Assembly (NCBI RefSeq): GCF_002224365.1
Contig: NZ_CP022437.1
Span: 3,162,001-3,226,000, forward strand
Source: Virgibacillus necropolis
Lineage (GTDB): Bacteria > Bacillota > Bacilli > Bacillales > Amphibacillaceae
DNA length: 64,000 bases
Direction of reading: 5' to 3'
Shown: positions 1-7,755 of the stretch, one piece after another
How the letters are laid out: every line of letters begins with the position of its first letter
Numbering within the stretch: the first letter of the stretch is position 1
Made by a program: the position numbers and the translations under genes
Notes under the pieces: model-generated
Databases searched by the model: none
What the model saw: the letters and a program-made list of their open reading frames with translations, nothing else
What the model was told of the DNA's origin: nothing

Positions 1-358
1 CAGCTTCTGCTCCTGAGTTAAATAAAATCGCTTGTTTAGCAAAATTTCCAGGTGTAATTTCACATAATTTTTCCGCGAGATTAATATATCCTTCATACAT
101 CATTACGTTAAAGCCAGGATGTAAAAATTTTTCTATCTGTTTATTTACAGCTTCGGTTACTTTTGGATGGCTGTGTCCTACATTTAACGTACCGATAGCG
201 CCGGCGAAGTCTATCCATTCATTTTGATCAATATCTGTAATGGTTGCGCCTGTCGCTTTCTGAGCTATATTTAAATTACCATTACTTACACCTCTAGGAA
301 TAAACTTTTTTCTTTTGTTTTGTAATTCATCACTTGTTACATATGATGTTGTCATCAT
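1..358 (-). CDS. gabT: 4-aminobutyrate aminotransferase-like protein, N-terminal part (runs off window)
   Basis: Reading leftward from an ATG at 358, about 119 codons run to the window edge without a stop. The translation has features of class III PLP aminotransferases: an FIPRGVSNGN segment near residue 20, then WIDFAGAIGTLNVGHSHPKV, and later LFNSGAEA, the start of the PLP-phosphate region. Such enzymes transfer the amino group of GABA to 2-oxoglutarate, giving succinic semialdehyde, in the cytoplasm. A purine-rich GGGAGAGGG lies just upstream of the start. The divergent neighbour is a gabR-type regulator, the arrangement known from Bacillus subtilis gabR-gabT, and this is the main reason for choosing GABA over other amine donors. 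The catalytic lysine lies outside the window, so the assignment rests on the N-terminus and context. Confidence 0.85.
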   Translation of the reverse strand, partial: MMTTSYVTSDELQNKRKKFIPRGVSNGNLNIAQKATGATITDIDQNEWIDFAGAIGTLNVGHSHPKVTEAVNKQIEKFLHPGFNVMMYEGYINLAEKLCEITPGNFAKQAILFNSGAEA

Positions 359-403
359 TATCCCTCTCCCTTACCTGAATATAACGATAAGTATGACAAA
401 AAT

Positions 404-450
404 CTGGTATAATAAAAAGTACCAGATAGCAATTATTTTAGGTGCCAGAT
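404..450. promoter_or_regulatory. candidate GabR operator and gabR promoter
   Basis: Between the divergent gabT and gabR starts, CTGGTA (404-409) is inverted against TACCAG (420-425). TACCAGAT (420-427) is then echoed as TGCCAGAT at 443-450, 23 bp on. The left half-site overlaps TATAAT (408-413), a good -10 for the rightward gene. B. subtilis GabR is known to bind ATACCA-type repeats between gabR and gabT, so these copies are likely GabR sites; that step is inference. Confidence 0.55.
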
Positions 451-464
451 TGGATGGGATAATG

Positions 465-1877
465 ATGGACATTTTATTTTCGGATATAACTAAGAAAACA
501 ACTTATAAATACCAACAAATTTATAAGGAAATTAAGGTGAAAATATTAAATAGAAAAATACAACCCGATGAAAAATTACCTTCTAAAAGGAAGTTAGCAA
601 ATCAATTAAAGGTAAGTATTAATACAGTTACAATTGCTTATGAGCAGTTACTCGCCGAAGGATATATTTATACTGTTGAGAGAAGCGGGTACTATGTAGA
701 AAATATTACACAGTTTCAGCACCAAGAGGAATCCGTTACAACTAAATTACCACATGATTTAAAAGAAAAAACGATGCGCAAGGATGGATGGATTTCCTTA
801 TCCCATATGACTTCGGATATATCGATGTTCCCTTTCAAAGAATGGCTAAAATGTCAGCAAAAAGCGATAACGAATCACAAAGAAGAGCTCTCAGAAATTA
901 TTCATCCACAAGGTCCATTACTTTTAAGAAATACAATTTCCCGTATAATTGCATTGTCCCGTGGGGTTATGTGTGAACCGGAACAAATTGTAATCGGTGC
1001 AGGTACACAGTTATTAATAAAACAATTAATGGAAGTACAAAAGAATAAACCAATAATTGCCATGGAGGACCCGGGGTATTCTCGTTTTTATACATTATTA
1101 AAAAACATGGACTTTGACGTTCGGTCCCTTAAACTGGATGGAAAAGGAATTAATATGAAAGAAGTTGAATCATCGAAGGCCAATTTCCTGTTTGTTACAC
1201 CATCACATCAATTTCCAACAGGTAAAATTATGCCGATTTCTAGACGCATCCAGTTGCTTAATTGGTCTACACAAACAAGTAATAGGTATATCGTAGAAGA
1301 TGATTATGATAGTGAATTCAAATATGAAACAGACAATATCCCATCTCTACAAAGCTTAGATAGAAATCAACGTGTAATATATACTGGAACTTTTTCAAAA
1401 ACGATGTTACCTGGATTGCGTGTTAGTTACATGGTATTACCGCCCGATATGTTAAGAAAATATCGGCAACATCATGCTGATTTAATGCAGAATAGTAATT
1501 CACTAGCTTTATTTACATTATATTACTTTATAGAGTCAGGAGAGTATGCAAAGCATATAAGAAGGATGAATCATCATTATGAAATGAAAAGAAAAGAACT
1601 AATTAAACAGCTTGAACTTCGCTTTGAAGATAATGTAAAAATTGAAGATGTCCCAGCTGGTTTACATTTTCTTGCCCAGTTTAAAACGTATAAAGACTAT
1701 GAAACTATTGAGGAAAGAGCTAAAAAAGAAAAGCTTGAAATATATTCGATGAGGCGTTTTATGTTAACGAATAAATATAAAGAGGAAGGCGTAATTGATT
1801 TAATTATAGGATTTGCAACTATTAAACGAGAACAGATACCTGATACTGTAGAGAAATTGCATTGTATAATTAATTGA
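465..1877 (+). CDS. gabR: GabR-like MocR-family transcriptional regulator
   Basis: This 470-residue protein has an N-terminal GntR-type winged helix (about residues 10-78, with LPSKRKLANQLKVSINTV) joined to a class I aminotransferase-like domain (about 110-465). The latter includes IVEDDYDSEFKY and the PLP-lysine region TGTFSKTMLPGLRVSY. Proteins of this MocR/GabR family use bound PLP and GABA to activate gabT. The reading frame is open from 315, but the start at 465 (MDILFSD) matches the GabR family N-terminus and avoids overlap with gabT; an ATG one codon earlier (462) is equally possible. It is divergent from gabT and probably autoregulated through the repeats at 404-450. No damage is visible. 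Confidence 0.88.
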   Translation: MDILFSDITKKTTYKYQQIYKEIKVKILNRKIQPDEKLPSKRKLANQLKVSINTVTIAYEQLLAEGYIYTVERSGYYVENITQFQHQEESVTTKLPHDLKEKTMRKDGWISLSHMTSDISMFPFKEWLKCQQKAITNHKEELSEIIHPQGPLLLRNTISRIIALSRGVMCEPEQIVIGAGTQLLIKQLMEVQKNKPIIAMEDPGYSRFYTLLKNMDFDVRSLKLDGKGINMKEVESSKANFLFVTPSHQFPTGKIMPISRRIQLLNWSTQTSNRYIVEDDYDSEFKYETDNIPSLQSLDRNQRVIYTGTFSKTMLPGLRVSYMVLPPDMLRKYRQHHADLMQNSNSLALFTLYYFIESGEYAKHIRRMNHHYEMKRKELIKQLELRFEDNVKIEDVPAGLHFLAQFKTYKDYETIEERAKKEKLEIYSMRRFMLTNKYKEEGVIDLIIGFATIKREQIPDTVEKLHCIIN

Positions 1878-1893
1878 AAACATACCTTATAAA

Positions 1894-2014
1894 GGGAGGG
1901 ACATGGGACAGGTACCTTGTCCCCATTATTAAGTTAGTTTTAAAGATCGAGGTTTTTATTTGGACAGTGTTTGGTTGTATCGTTGGGACAAGAAACCTGT
2001 CCCTATGTCCCCTC
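1894..2014. repeat. REPIN-like dispersed repeat, paired inverted arms
   Basis: A left arm (1898-1930, beginning GGGACATGGGACAGG and ending in CCCATTATT) and a right arm (1985-2012, GGGACAAGAAACCTGTCC then CTATGTCCC) are inverted relative to each other around a spacer of about 54 bp. The same arms recur at 5587-5958 (pair), 25650-25682 (left only) and 40924-40950 (right only). The element lies in the convergent gap between gabR and the CoA-transferase gene. No transposase is encoded. It could also act as a bidirectional terminator. Confidence 0.75.
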
Positions 2015-2034
2015 CGAACATTGTGTAAAAAAAT

Positions 2035-3174
2035 CTACTTCCTTAAAATCTCCATCTCCTCCATAAACTCCGCTGTATGTTCACCCAATTTCGGAGCTAG
2101 GGTACGAATACCACCAGGTGTTCTCGACAATTTGATTGGTGTGCCAACTTGTTTTGTTTCCCCTACTGTATTGTGTTTCATTGTCTGGATCATTCCGCGT
2201 GCGATAACTTGCGGGTCTTCAATCATTTCATCAAATGACAATACTGGAGACACGCAGGCTTCCAAACTTGAAAAAATAGTGAGCCAGTCTGCTAACGTTT
2301 TTTTCGATATAATCGTTTGTATTTCATACTTTAACCGATATTGTTCCTGTAATGGCGCCTGTAAAAGCGGGATAAAGTCACTTCTTTCTATTGCAAGACA
2401 AAATGCTCCCCAGAACTTTGGCTCTAGGGCGCCGACAGAAAGAAAGCGGGCATCTTTTGTTTCATAAACCGCATAAGCAGCTAGCCCTCCGGCTAACATT
2501 TGCTCACCACGATTTGACTCCGTATGATGAGATAAATAGTTAGGAAGAAGTGTTTGCAACCAGGAAATAACCCCATCGAGCATTGAAATATCGACGAATT
2601 GCCCTTCCCCCGAATTTTTTCTTTCCAGAAGTGCTAACAAAATACCCACTGTAGCTGGAAGTGCCCCTCCTCCTATATCTGCTATTTGGGTAGCAGGAAT
2701 AACTGGTTTCCCTCCTTTTTCCCCCATCAAATGGAGCAACCCTGCATAACTCAAATAGTTAATGTCGTGACCAGGTTTGTTTGCATATGGACCAGTTTGT
2801 CCATAGCCCGTTATCGCACAATAAACAAGTGCAGGATTTACTTGTTTTAATTTCTCGTAATCTAGTCCTAGCCGTTCCATCACACCCGGGCGAAATGATT
2901 CCACAACAACATCGGCTTTTTCAACCATTTCTAGAAAATCTGCTTTCCCTTCTTCTGACTTCAAATTTAAACAGACGCTTTTTTTATTTCGGTTGAGCGA
3001 ATGGAATAATACACTGTTATCACCGAGCTTTGGTTCATAATGTCTGGCATAATCCCCCATTTTTGGCTCTTCCACTTTAATAACCTCAGCCCCAAAATCT
3101 GCAAGTAACATCGTGCAATATGGACCTGGTAATAATCGTGTTAAATCCAGTACACGTGTGTTTTTTAGCGGCAA
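2035..3174 (-). CDS. CaiB/BaiF family (class III) CoA-transferase or alpha-methylacyl-CoA racemase
   Basis: This 379-residue protein has the family III CoA-transferase N-terminus (VLDLTRLLPGPYCTMLLADFG, residues 8-28), the KNKKSVCLNLKSEEG-like region near 63-77, and GHDINYLSYAGLLHLMG near 137-153 with the Asp expected to carry catalysis. Members move CoA between organic acids or epimerise 2-methylacyl-CoAs; the N-terminus looks most like the racemase branch, which would fit a role in branched-chain acyl-CoA breakdown. It is the last gene of a leftward run behind a thiolase (44-bp gap) and an acyl-CoA dehydrogenase. Length is normal. Substrate cannot be told from sequence; the transferase versus racemase choice is uncertain. 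Confidence 0.85.
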   Translation of the reverse strand: MPLKNTRVLDLTRLLPGPYCTMLLADFGAEVIKVEEPKMGDYARHYEPKLGDNSVLFHSLNRNKKSVCLNLKSEEGKADFLEMVEKADVVVESFRPGVMERLGLDYEKLKQVNPALVYCAITGYGQTGPYANKPGHDINYLSYAGLLHLMGEKGGKPVIPATQIADIGGGALPATVGILLALLERKNSGEGQFVDISMLDGVISWLQTLLPNYLSHHTESNRGEQMLAGGLAAYAVYETKDARFLSVGALEPKFWGAFCLAIERSDFIPLLQAPLQEQYRLKYEIQTIISKKTLADWLTIFSSLEACVSPVLSFDEMIEDPQVIARGMIQTMKHNTVGETKQVGTPIKLSRTPGGIRTLAPKLGEHTAEFMEEMEILRK

Positions 3175-3218
3175 TACAGATCCTCCTTTCTATTACTACC
3201 CATTAAATTCATAGAAAT

Positions 3219-4370
3219 TTAATCCAGTCTTTCAATGATGGTTGCATTCGCCATACCATGTCCCTCGCACATCGTCTGGAGTCCGTAGCGTCCGCCCGTT
3301 CGTTCAAGCTCATGCATTAGGGTTACCATTAGGCGCCCACCACTTGCTCCAAGCGGATGGCCAAGTGCAATCGCACCACCATTTGGATTTAATTTTTTCG
3401 GATCAGCCCCGGTTTCATGTAGCCAAGCCATTGGAACAGATGCAAATGCCTCATTCACTTCAAAAATATCAATATCGTCTAGTTTGAGCCCTGCTTTTTT
3501 CAATACTTTTTCAGTTGCAGGAATGGGCCCTGTTAGCATCAATGTAGGATCGGATCCAACAACAGAGCGAGCAATAACACGGAACCTTGGCTTTAATCCA
3601 AGTTCTTCAGCCTTTTCGCGTGACATCAACAGAATTGCTACAGCACCATCACTGATTTGACTCGCATTCCCTGCTGTCACACTTCCATTTTCTCTGAATG
3701 CAGCTTTAAGACCGCCGAGTTTCTCAAGACTGGTATTTTCTCTTGGCCCCTCATCCTGGTTAACGGTTGTTTTTGTTCCATCTAGAAGCGTCACCTCTAC
3801 AGGCATAATTTCCTTTTCGAAATGACCAGCCTTTTGAGCCGCTACCGCTTTCGCATGACTATCCAGTGAAAATTGATCCATTTGTTCTCGAGTAAATCCC
3901 CACTTTTCTGCAATTCGATCTGCAGATAAACCCTGATTAATGATTTCATATTTAGACGTCAGTGCCTCACTCAATTTAACGCCCTGCATATTCGATCCCA
4001 TTGGTACACGAGACATATTCTCAATTCCGCCCGCCACTACTACATCCATATCCCCACTTATGATTGCCTGTGAAGCAAAATGCACAGCTTGTTGACTGGA
4101 TCCACATTGACGGTCAATCGTTATTCCCGGAACTTCCACTGGATAACCCGCTATCAGCGCTGCCTGTCTCGCAATATCAAAGGCTTGTTCCCCGACCTGA
4201 GACACACACCCGAAAATTACGTCTTCTACCAATTCGGCCGAGACGCCAGCTCTTTTTAACACTTCTTCCAAAGGCATCGCGCCAAGCTCCTCAGCACGAA
4301 TTCCACTTAATATTCCGTTTCGTCTCCCAATCGGCGTTCTTACCGCCTCGACAATTACAGCTTCACGCAT
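3219..4370 (-). CDS. acetyl-CoA C-acyltransferase (thiolase)
   Basis: A 383-residue thiolase. The nucleophilic cysteine lies in DRQCGSSQQA (about residue 87), the catalytic histidine in GHPLGASG and the second cysteine in MCEGHGMAN near the C-terminus, so the active site looks complete. The enzyme cleaves 3-oxoacyl-CoA with CoA to acetyl-CoA and a shortened acyl-CoA. The frame is open 14 codons further, but the ATG at 4370 is preceded by GGAGATAG at good spacing and gives the canonical MREAVIVEAVRTPIG start. It sits between acyl-CoA dehydrogenase (45 bp upstream) and CaiB-type transferase genes, so degradation rather than biosynthesis is likely. Confidence 0.92.
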   Translation of the reverse strand: MREAVIVEAVRTPIGRRNGILSGIRAEELGAMPLEEVLKRAGVSAELVEDVIFGCVSQVGEQAFDIARQAALIAGYPVEVPGITIDRQCGSSQQAVHFASQAIISGDMDVVVAGGIENMSRVPMGSNMQGVKLSEALTSKYEIINQGLSADRIAEKWGFTREQMDQFSLDSHAKAVAAQKAGHFEKEIMPVEVTLLDGTKTTVNQDEGPRENTSLEKLGGLKAAFRENGSVTAGNASQISDGAVAILLMSREKAEELGLKPRFRVIARSVVGSDPTLMLTGPIPATEKVLKKAGLKLDDIDIFEVNEAFASVPMAWLHETGADPKKLNPNGGAIALGHPLGASGGRLMVTLMHELERTGGRYGLQTMCEGHGMANATIIERLD

Positions 4371-4415
4371 ATCTATCTCCCTTTCTATCAATCTAGTTTT
4401 AAGCCTTTTCATATC

Positions 4416-5561
4416 CTATAATCCCATATTTTTCGCAATGATCACTTTCATGATTTCATTTGAACCTGCATAAATCGATGAGACCGCTGCATCACGAAAC
4501 CTTCTCGCAATCTCATACTCTTCCATATATCCATAGCCCCCATGCAGTTGCATGCATTCAGCCGCAACCTTTTTTGCTAGATCAGTCGTCCACCATTTTG
4601 CCATCGAGACCTCTGTCACGACATCTTTACCTGACACATGATCATCAATTAACCGATCGACAAACGCCCTACCAATTTGAAATTCAGTCTTCAGTTCCGC
4701 AAGTTTAAACTGCGTATTTTGAAACTGACTGATTGGCTTGCCAAACGCTTTTCGTTGTTTCACATAATCAATTGTCAGATCCAACATTCTTTCCGTTCCT
4801 GCTATGCTTTGAATCGCCACCAGTAATCGTTCCTGCTGCAGGTTCTCCATCAGGTAATAAAAACCTTTCCCCTCTGCTCCCAATAAATTTTCTGCAGGAA
4901 CACGGACATCCTCGAATATTAATTCACATGTATCACTTGCATGCTGACCAACCTTCTGAAGCTTTTTCCCCTTTGTAAATCCTGGTGTACCAGCTTCGAC
5001 AACGATAAGACTAATCCCCTTATGTGCCGGTTTTACCTGCGTATCTGTTTTACATACAACCACAACTAAATCCGCAGAATAGCCATTTGTAATAAATGTC
5101 TTTTCTCCATTTAAAATATAATCATCGCCATCCCTGACCGCAGTTGTTCGGATGGCAGCCAAATCCGACCCAGCACCTGGCTCTGTCATTGCAATTGCAG
5201 AAATCAAATCTCCACTAATTGCCCCCGGCAGCCAAGCTCTTTTCTGAGATTCAGTACCGAGCGATGCAATATATGGCATCACAATATCATTATGAAGGCC
5301 AAGTCCAACCATCGCTGTTCCTACCCGCTCAAATTCTTCATTGATCACAACAGAATAACCAAAGTCGGCCTGAAATGCACCATACTCCTCTTCAACCCAC
5401 GGACAAAGAAATCCCTGCTCCCCAGCCTTTTTCCAAAAAGATCTTGGCACCTGTTGCTCCTTCTCCCATTGTTCAAAATAAGGATATGCTTCCTTTTCCA
5501 GAAACTTGCGCAGTGATCGCCGGAAAATAGCATGTTCTTCACGTAAATACGATCTTTCCAT
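4416..5561 (-). CDS. acyl-CoA dehydrogenase
   Basis: This 381-residue flavoprotein catalyses alpha,beta-dehydrogenation of an acyl-CoA, passing electrons to ETF. The three ACAD parts are visible: the N-terminal helical domain; the middle beta domain with AIAMTEPGAGSDLAAI (about 125-140) and FITNGYSADLVVVV; and the C-terminal helical domain with QLHGGYGYMEEYEIARRFRDA and YAGSNEIM, where the Glu is the likely catalytic base. GAGGGGATT precedes the ATG. It is first in the ACAD-thiolase-CaiB run and is separated from the upstream SDR gene by a 413-bp repeat-filled gap, so it may have its own promoter or depend on read-through. Chain-length specificity is not readable. Confidence 0.92.
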   Translation of the reverse strand: MERSYLREEHAIFRRSLRKFLEKEAYPYFEQWEKEQQVPRSFWKKAGEQGFLCPWVEEEYGAFQADFGYSVVINEEFERVGTAMVGLGLHNDIVMPYIASLGTESQKRAWLPGAISGDLISAIAMTEPGAGSDLAAIRTTAVRDGDDYILNGEKTFITNGYSADLVVVVCKTDTQVKPAHKGISLIVVEAGTPGFTKGKKLQKVGQHASDTCELIFEDVRVPAENLLGAEGKGFYYLMENLQQERLLVAIQSIAGTERMLDLTIDYVKQRKAFGKPISQFQNTQFKLAELKTEFQIGRAFVDRLIDDHVSGKDVVTEVSMAKWWTTDLAKKVAAECMQLHGGYGYMEEYEIARRFRDAAVSSIYAGSNEIMKVIIAKNMGL

Positions 5562-5586
5562 ACAATAATCCCCTCTCCTATTTCTC

Positions 5587-5958
5587 GGGACAAGGGGACA
5601 GGAACCTTGTCCCTATTATTTTTTGTGGTTTTTATACTATTATCATTATAGAAGGAACCTTTCGTTACTATCAGTATTGAATAAATATTGTATTCATTAG
5701 TGGGACAAGAAACCTGTCCGAGGCCACTGAAAAAGTGTGGATTTTAAAAATTTCACTTTTCATTTTAACTTAGCACCCTCGAATATACGGAGACTCCTGC
5801 GGGAAGTAAGAGATCGGCGAGACCCCGCAGGACGGCAGTCCGAGGAGGCTCGACACTCGCCCGCGGAAAGCGAAGTATATTCGAGGGTGCGATGGCAGAT
5901 CCACATATTTTGTACTTAGTTTAACTTTTTCAGTGGCCTCAACCTGTCCCCTTGTCCC
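5587..5958. repeat. REPIN-like dispersed repeat interrupted by a MITE
   Basis: The left arm (5587-5620) ends in ACCTTGTCCCTATTATT, like the copy at 25650. The right arm begins at 5702 (GGGACAAGAAACCTGTCC), is cut at 5719, and resumes at 5950 (CCTTGTCCC). Removing the inserted element and one copy of AACCTGTCC restores a 27-nt arm almost identical to those at 1985 and 40924. The repeat is therefore older than the insertion. The arms are inverted, as in the 1.9-kb copy. Confidence 0.75.
5720..5940. mobile_element. 221-bp MITE with 17-bp terminal inverted repeats and 9-bp target duplication
   Basis: The ends GAGGCCACTGAAAAAGT (5720-5736) and its exact reverse complement (5924-5940) flank an inner perfect inverted pair, GCACCCTCGAATATAC (5773-5788) and its complement (5875-5890), plus a CCTGCGGG/CCCGCAGG hairpin (5796-5803 and 5824-5831). 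The element is bounded on both sides by AACCTGTCC (5711-5719 and 5941-5949), a direct duplication. It is too short for a transposase, so it was probably mobilised in trans. From memory, the GC-rich core (CTCCTGCGGG ... CCGCGGAAAGCG) resembles a sequence spread through many Bacillaceae genomes; the parental IS family is not identified. Confidence 0.88.
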
Positions 5959-5974
5959 TCTTTCTGTAAGATGT

Positions 5975-6742
5975 CTACCGTGGCTGCATTCTAATCGCAC
6001 CATCAAGTCGAATTGTTTCACCGTTTAACATTGGATTTTCAATAATGCTTTCGGTTAAACGTGCATATTCAGACGGATTACCTAACCGTTTTGGAAACGG
6101 TGTCATTTCTCCAAGCGCTTGTTTTGCCTTATCAGGTAATCCCGCAAATAAAGGTGTTTCAAATAATCCTGGGGCAATCGTCATCACTCTAATTCCAAGT
6201 GAGGAAAGATCCCTTGCAATCGGCAATGTCATACCAACGATTCCTCCTTTTGATGCACTATAAGCAACCTGACCAATTTGTCCATCAAAGGCAGCAACAG
6301 AAGCTGTATTAATAATGACACCGCGCTCGCCATTTTCATTAGGCTCATTTTCAGCCATCTTTTCTGCAGTAAGACGTATCACATTAAATGTACCGATTAA
6401 ATTAACCTGAATAACCTTTGAAAAGGAAGATAGCTCATGCTTCCCCTTCTTACCAAAAGTCTTTTCAGCAACGGCAATACCAGCACAATTGATCAGTACG
6501 TGAATGTTACCAAACCTTTCAACAGCTTGGTCTAATGCTGCTTGAACGCTTGATTCATCTGTTACATTTGTTTTGATAAAATGTCCGTTTTCTCCTACTT
6601 CTTCTGCTAAATTAATTCCTTTTTCTTCCGCCAGATCCAAAATAATAGCCTTACCGCCCTTTGAAATGATGTTCCTTACCGTGGCTTCACCTAAACCGGA
6701 TGCTCCCCCTGTAACGACTGCAACACTGTTTTCAATCTTCAT
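5975..6742 (-). CDS. short-chain dehydrogenase, 3-hydroxyacyl-CoA dehydrogenase (HSD10) type
   Basis: This 255-residue Rossmann protein has the SDR cofactor motif TGGASGLGE (about residues 11-19), NCAGIA near 85, the catalytic Ser in NTASVAAF and YSASKGG (Tyr-x3-Lys). The insertion with [25 protein letters not shown] and the ending [14 protein letters not shown] match type II 3-hydroxyacyl-CoA dehydrogenases rather than FabG, so NAD-dependent oxidation of 3-hydroxyacyl-CoA is likely. The ATG at 6742 follows GGAGGAAATCGTG; the upstream in-frame ATG at 6757 lies on the SD itself and was rejected. It follows the TetR gene by 24 bp and supplies the step between the dehydrogenase and thiolase nearby. 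Confidence 0.85.
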   Translation of the reverse strand: MKIENSVAVVTGGASGLGEATVRNIISKGGKAIILDLAEEKGINLAEEVGENGHFIKTNVTDESSVQAALDQAVERFGNIHVLINCAGIAVAEKTFGKKGKHELSSFSKVIQVNLIGTFNVIRLTAEKMAENEPNENGERGVIINTASVAAFDGQIGQVAYSASKGGIVGMTLPIARDLSSLGIRVMTIAPGLFETPLFAGLPDKAKQALGEMTPFPKRLGNPSEYARLTESIIENPMLNGETIRLDGAIRMQPR

Positions 6743-6766
6743 CACGATTTCCTCCAAACATGCGTT

Positions 6767-7357
6767 TTATTTCTTTATAAGAATGTGCAACAAATAGTCC
6801 GAAATTGATTCGGCAATCTCTGTTTTATCTTTTTTTCCACTTTCCGAATACCATTGGGTAACCCAGTTCATGGCACCTAATATAATATTTCTCACTATCT
6901 TCACATCCACTGAACCAAATACATTCTCCTCTATTCCCGCCTGAATCAATTGATCAAAAGCTTTCCCATAATCATCTCTCAGCTGTAAAATCTTCTCCTT
7001 TTGCTGCGCGGAAAAAAACTGTTCCAGCTTTACCATCATTTCAAAACCACTTCGTTCCCAAAGTAGATATTCGATATGACCAATCATAGCCATTCGCAAC
7101 TTTTCAATCACAAGCAAATCCTGGAAAAGGATAGCTTCTACATTTTCAATACTTCGTCCCAAGAGCATGAGTTGACTTTGATACAACAAATCCTGTTTAT
7201 CCTTAAAATAATAGTAAACGGATCCTTTCGTCATCAAAATTCTTGATGCAATTTCTTCTATCGTCGTGCCATGATATCCTTTTTCCGATAAAACAAGAAC
7301 GGCTGTCCTCAAGATATCTTCTTTTTTCTTAGCTGTTTTCCTTTCACGTAAGGACAC
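6767..7357 (-). CDS. TetR family transcriptional regulator
   Basis: A 196-residue protein with an N-terminal TetR helix-turn-helix (about residues 10-56: ILRTAVLVLSEKGYHGTTIEEIAS then KGSVYYYFKDKQDLLYQS) and a variable C-terminal ligand and dimer domain. The start is GTG. It is the first gene of the leftward acyl-CoA degradation run, so the usual family role of repressor relieved by an acyl-CoA or related ligand is expected; the ligand is unknown. A strong promoter and a 7-bp inverted repeat lie just upstream (7391-7438), suggesting autoregulation. Related Bacillaceae regulators of beta-oxidation (FadR of Bacillus) are TetR proteins, but orthology is not claimed. Confidence 0.88.
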   Translation of the reverse strand: MSLRERKTAKKKEDILRTAVLVLSEKGYHGTTIEEIASRILMTKGSVYYYFKDKQDLLYQSQLMLLGRSIENVEAILFQDLLVIEKLRMAMIGHIEYLLWERSGFEMMVKLEQFFSAQQKEKILQLRDDYGKAFDQLIQAGIEENVFGSVDVKIVRNIILGAMNWVTQWYSESGKKDKTEIAESISDYLLHILIKK

Positions 7358-7390
7358 TACTGCTCACTTCTTTCTCTGTGTAGCCTATGT

Positions 7391-7438
7391 TTAACTTAAT
7401 TATTATTCTAATTATTCATTTTTTAAATGTCAAGTTAA
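7391..7438 (-). promoter_or_regulatory. promoter and candidate operator of the TetR/acyl-CoA operon
   Basis: On the minus strand TTGACA (7433-7428) is followed after exactly 17 bp by TAGAAT (7410-7405). Perfect half-sites TTAACTT (7391-7397) and AAGTTAA (7432-7438) flank the core: one overlaps the -35, the other lies at about +8. This suggests repressor binding by the TetR protein encoded immediately downstream. Confidence 0.65.
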
Positions 7439-7464
7439 TTTTCTGAAATTTTTAAAAGGTAATG

Positions 7465-7507
7465 CCCACCACCCGAATTGTTGTGAGTTGTTTCAAGTGG
7501 TGGTGGG
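7465..7507. repeat. 9-bp inverted repeat (hairpin) in the TetR-sulfatase gap
   Basis: CCCACCACC (7465-7473) and GGTGGTGGG (7499-7507) can form a GC-rich stem with a 25-nt loop. No U-tract follows on either strand, so it is not a clear terminator. The rest of the 398-bp gap holds the TetR promoter, a relic copy of the 52-bp repeat and the sulfatase promoter. Confidence 0.5.
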
Positions 7508-7520
7508 GATTGAAGTCTTA

Positions 7521-7585
7521 ATGAAGTGCTATTCTCCTTCTTCTCATTTTATTTCGATCTTCAGTGCCTTGATGAAGTGTTCTCC
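7521..7585. repeat. relic copy (about 1.3 units) of the 52-bp tandem repeat at 22.6 kb
   Basis: ATGAAGTG at 7521 recurs at 7572, 51 bp on, and the stretch between reads like one unit of the array at 22590-22848 (CTTCTTCTCATTTTATTTCG, then a TTCAGTGCCTTGATGAA hairpin, then TTCTCC). The 13-mer TAAGTTTCGCACC at 7617-7629 is also shared with the other locus (22133-22145). Confidence 0.65.
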
Positions 7586-7700
7586 AGCTGAATTCAGGTG
7601 GAGAGCACTTATTTATTAAGTTTCGCACCTTGAAAGATTAATAAAAAAACCTTTTCAAAACAGAAAAAAGACATACAAAATCCGCATGAACACTGTTTTT

Positions 7701-7709
7701 TGGTATAAT
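7701..7709 (+). promoter_or_regulatory. extended -10 promoter of the sulfatase operon
   Basis: TGGTATAAT is a consensus extended -10 (TGnTATAAT) placed about 45 bp before the sulfatase start. No good -35 is seen at 17 bp, which is tolerated with an extended -10. Confidence 0.55.
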
Positions 7710-7755
7710 TAAGGTATCTACATCGATTTTCAACAACAAATCTAGGAGGAAAAAC

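Noticed and set aside
1874-2467. 197-codon rightward ORF after gabR
   Set aside because: It reads through the REPIN-like repeat and antisense to the CoA-transferase gene and has no ribosome site of its own.
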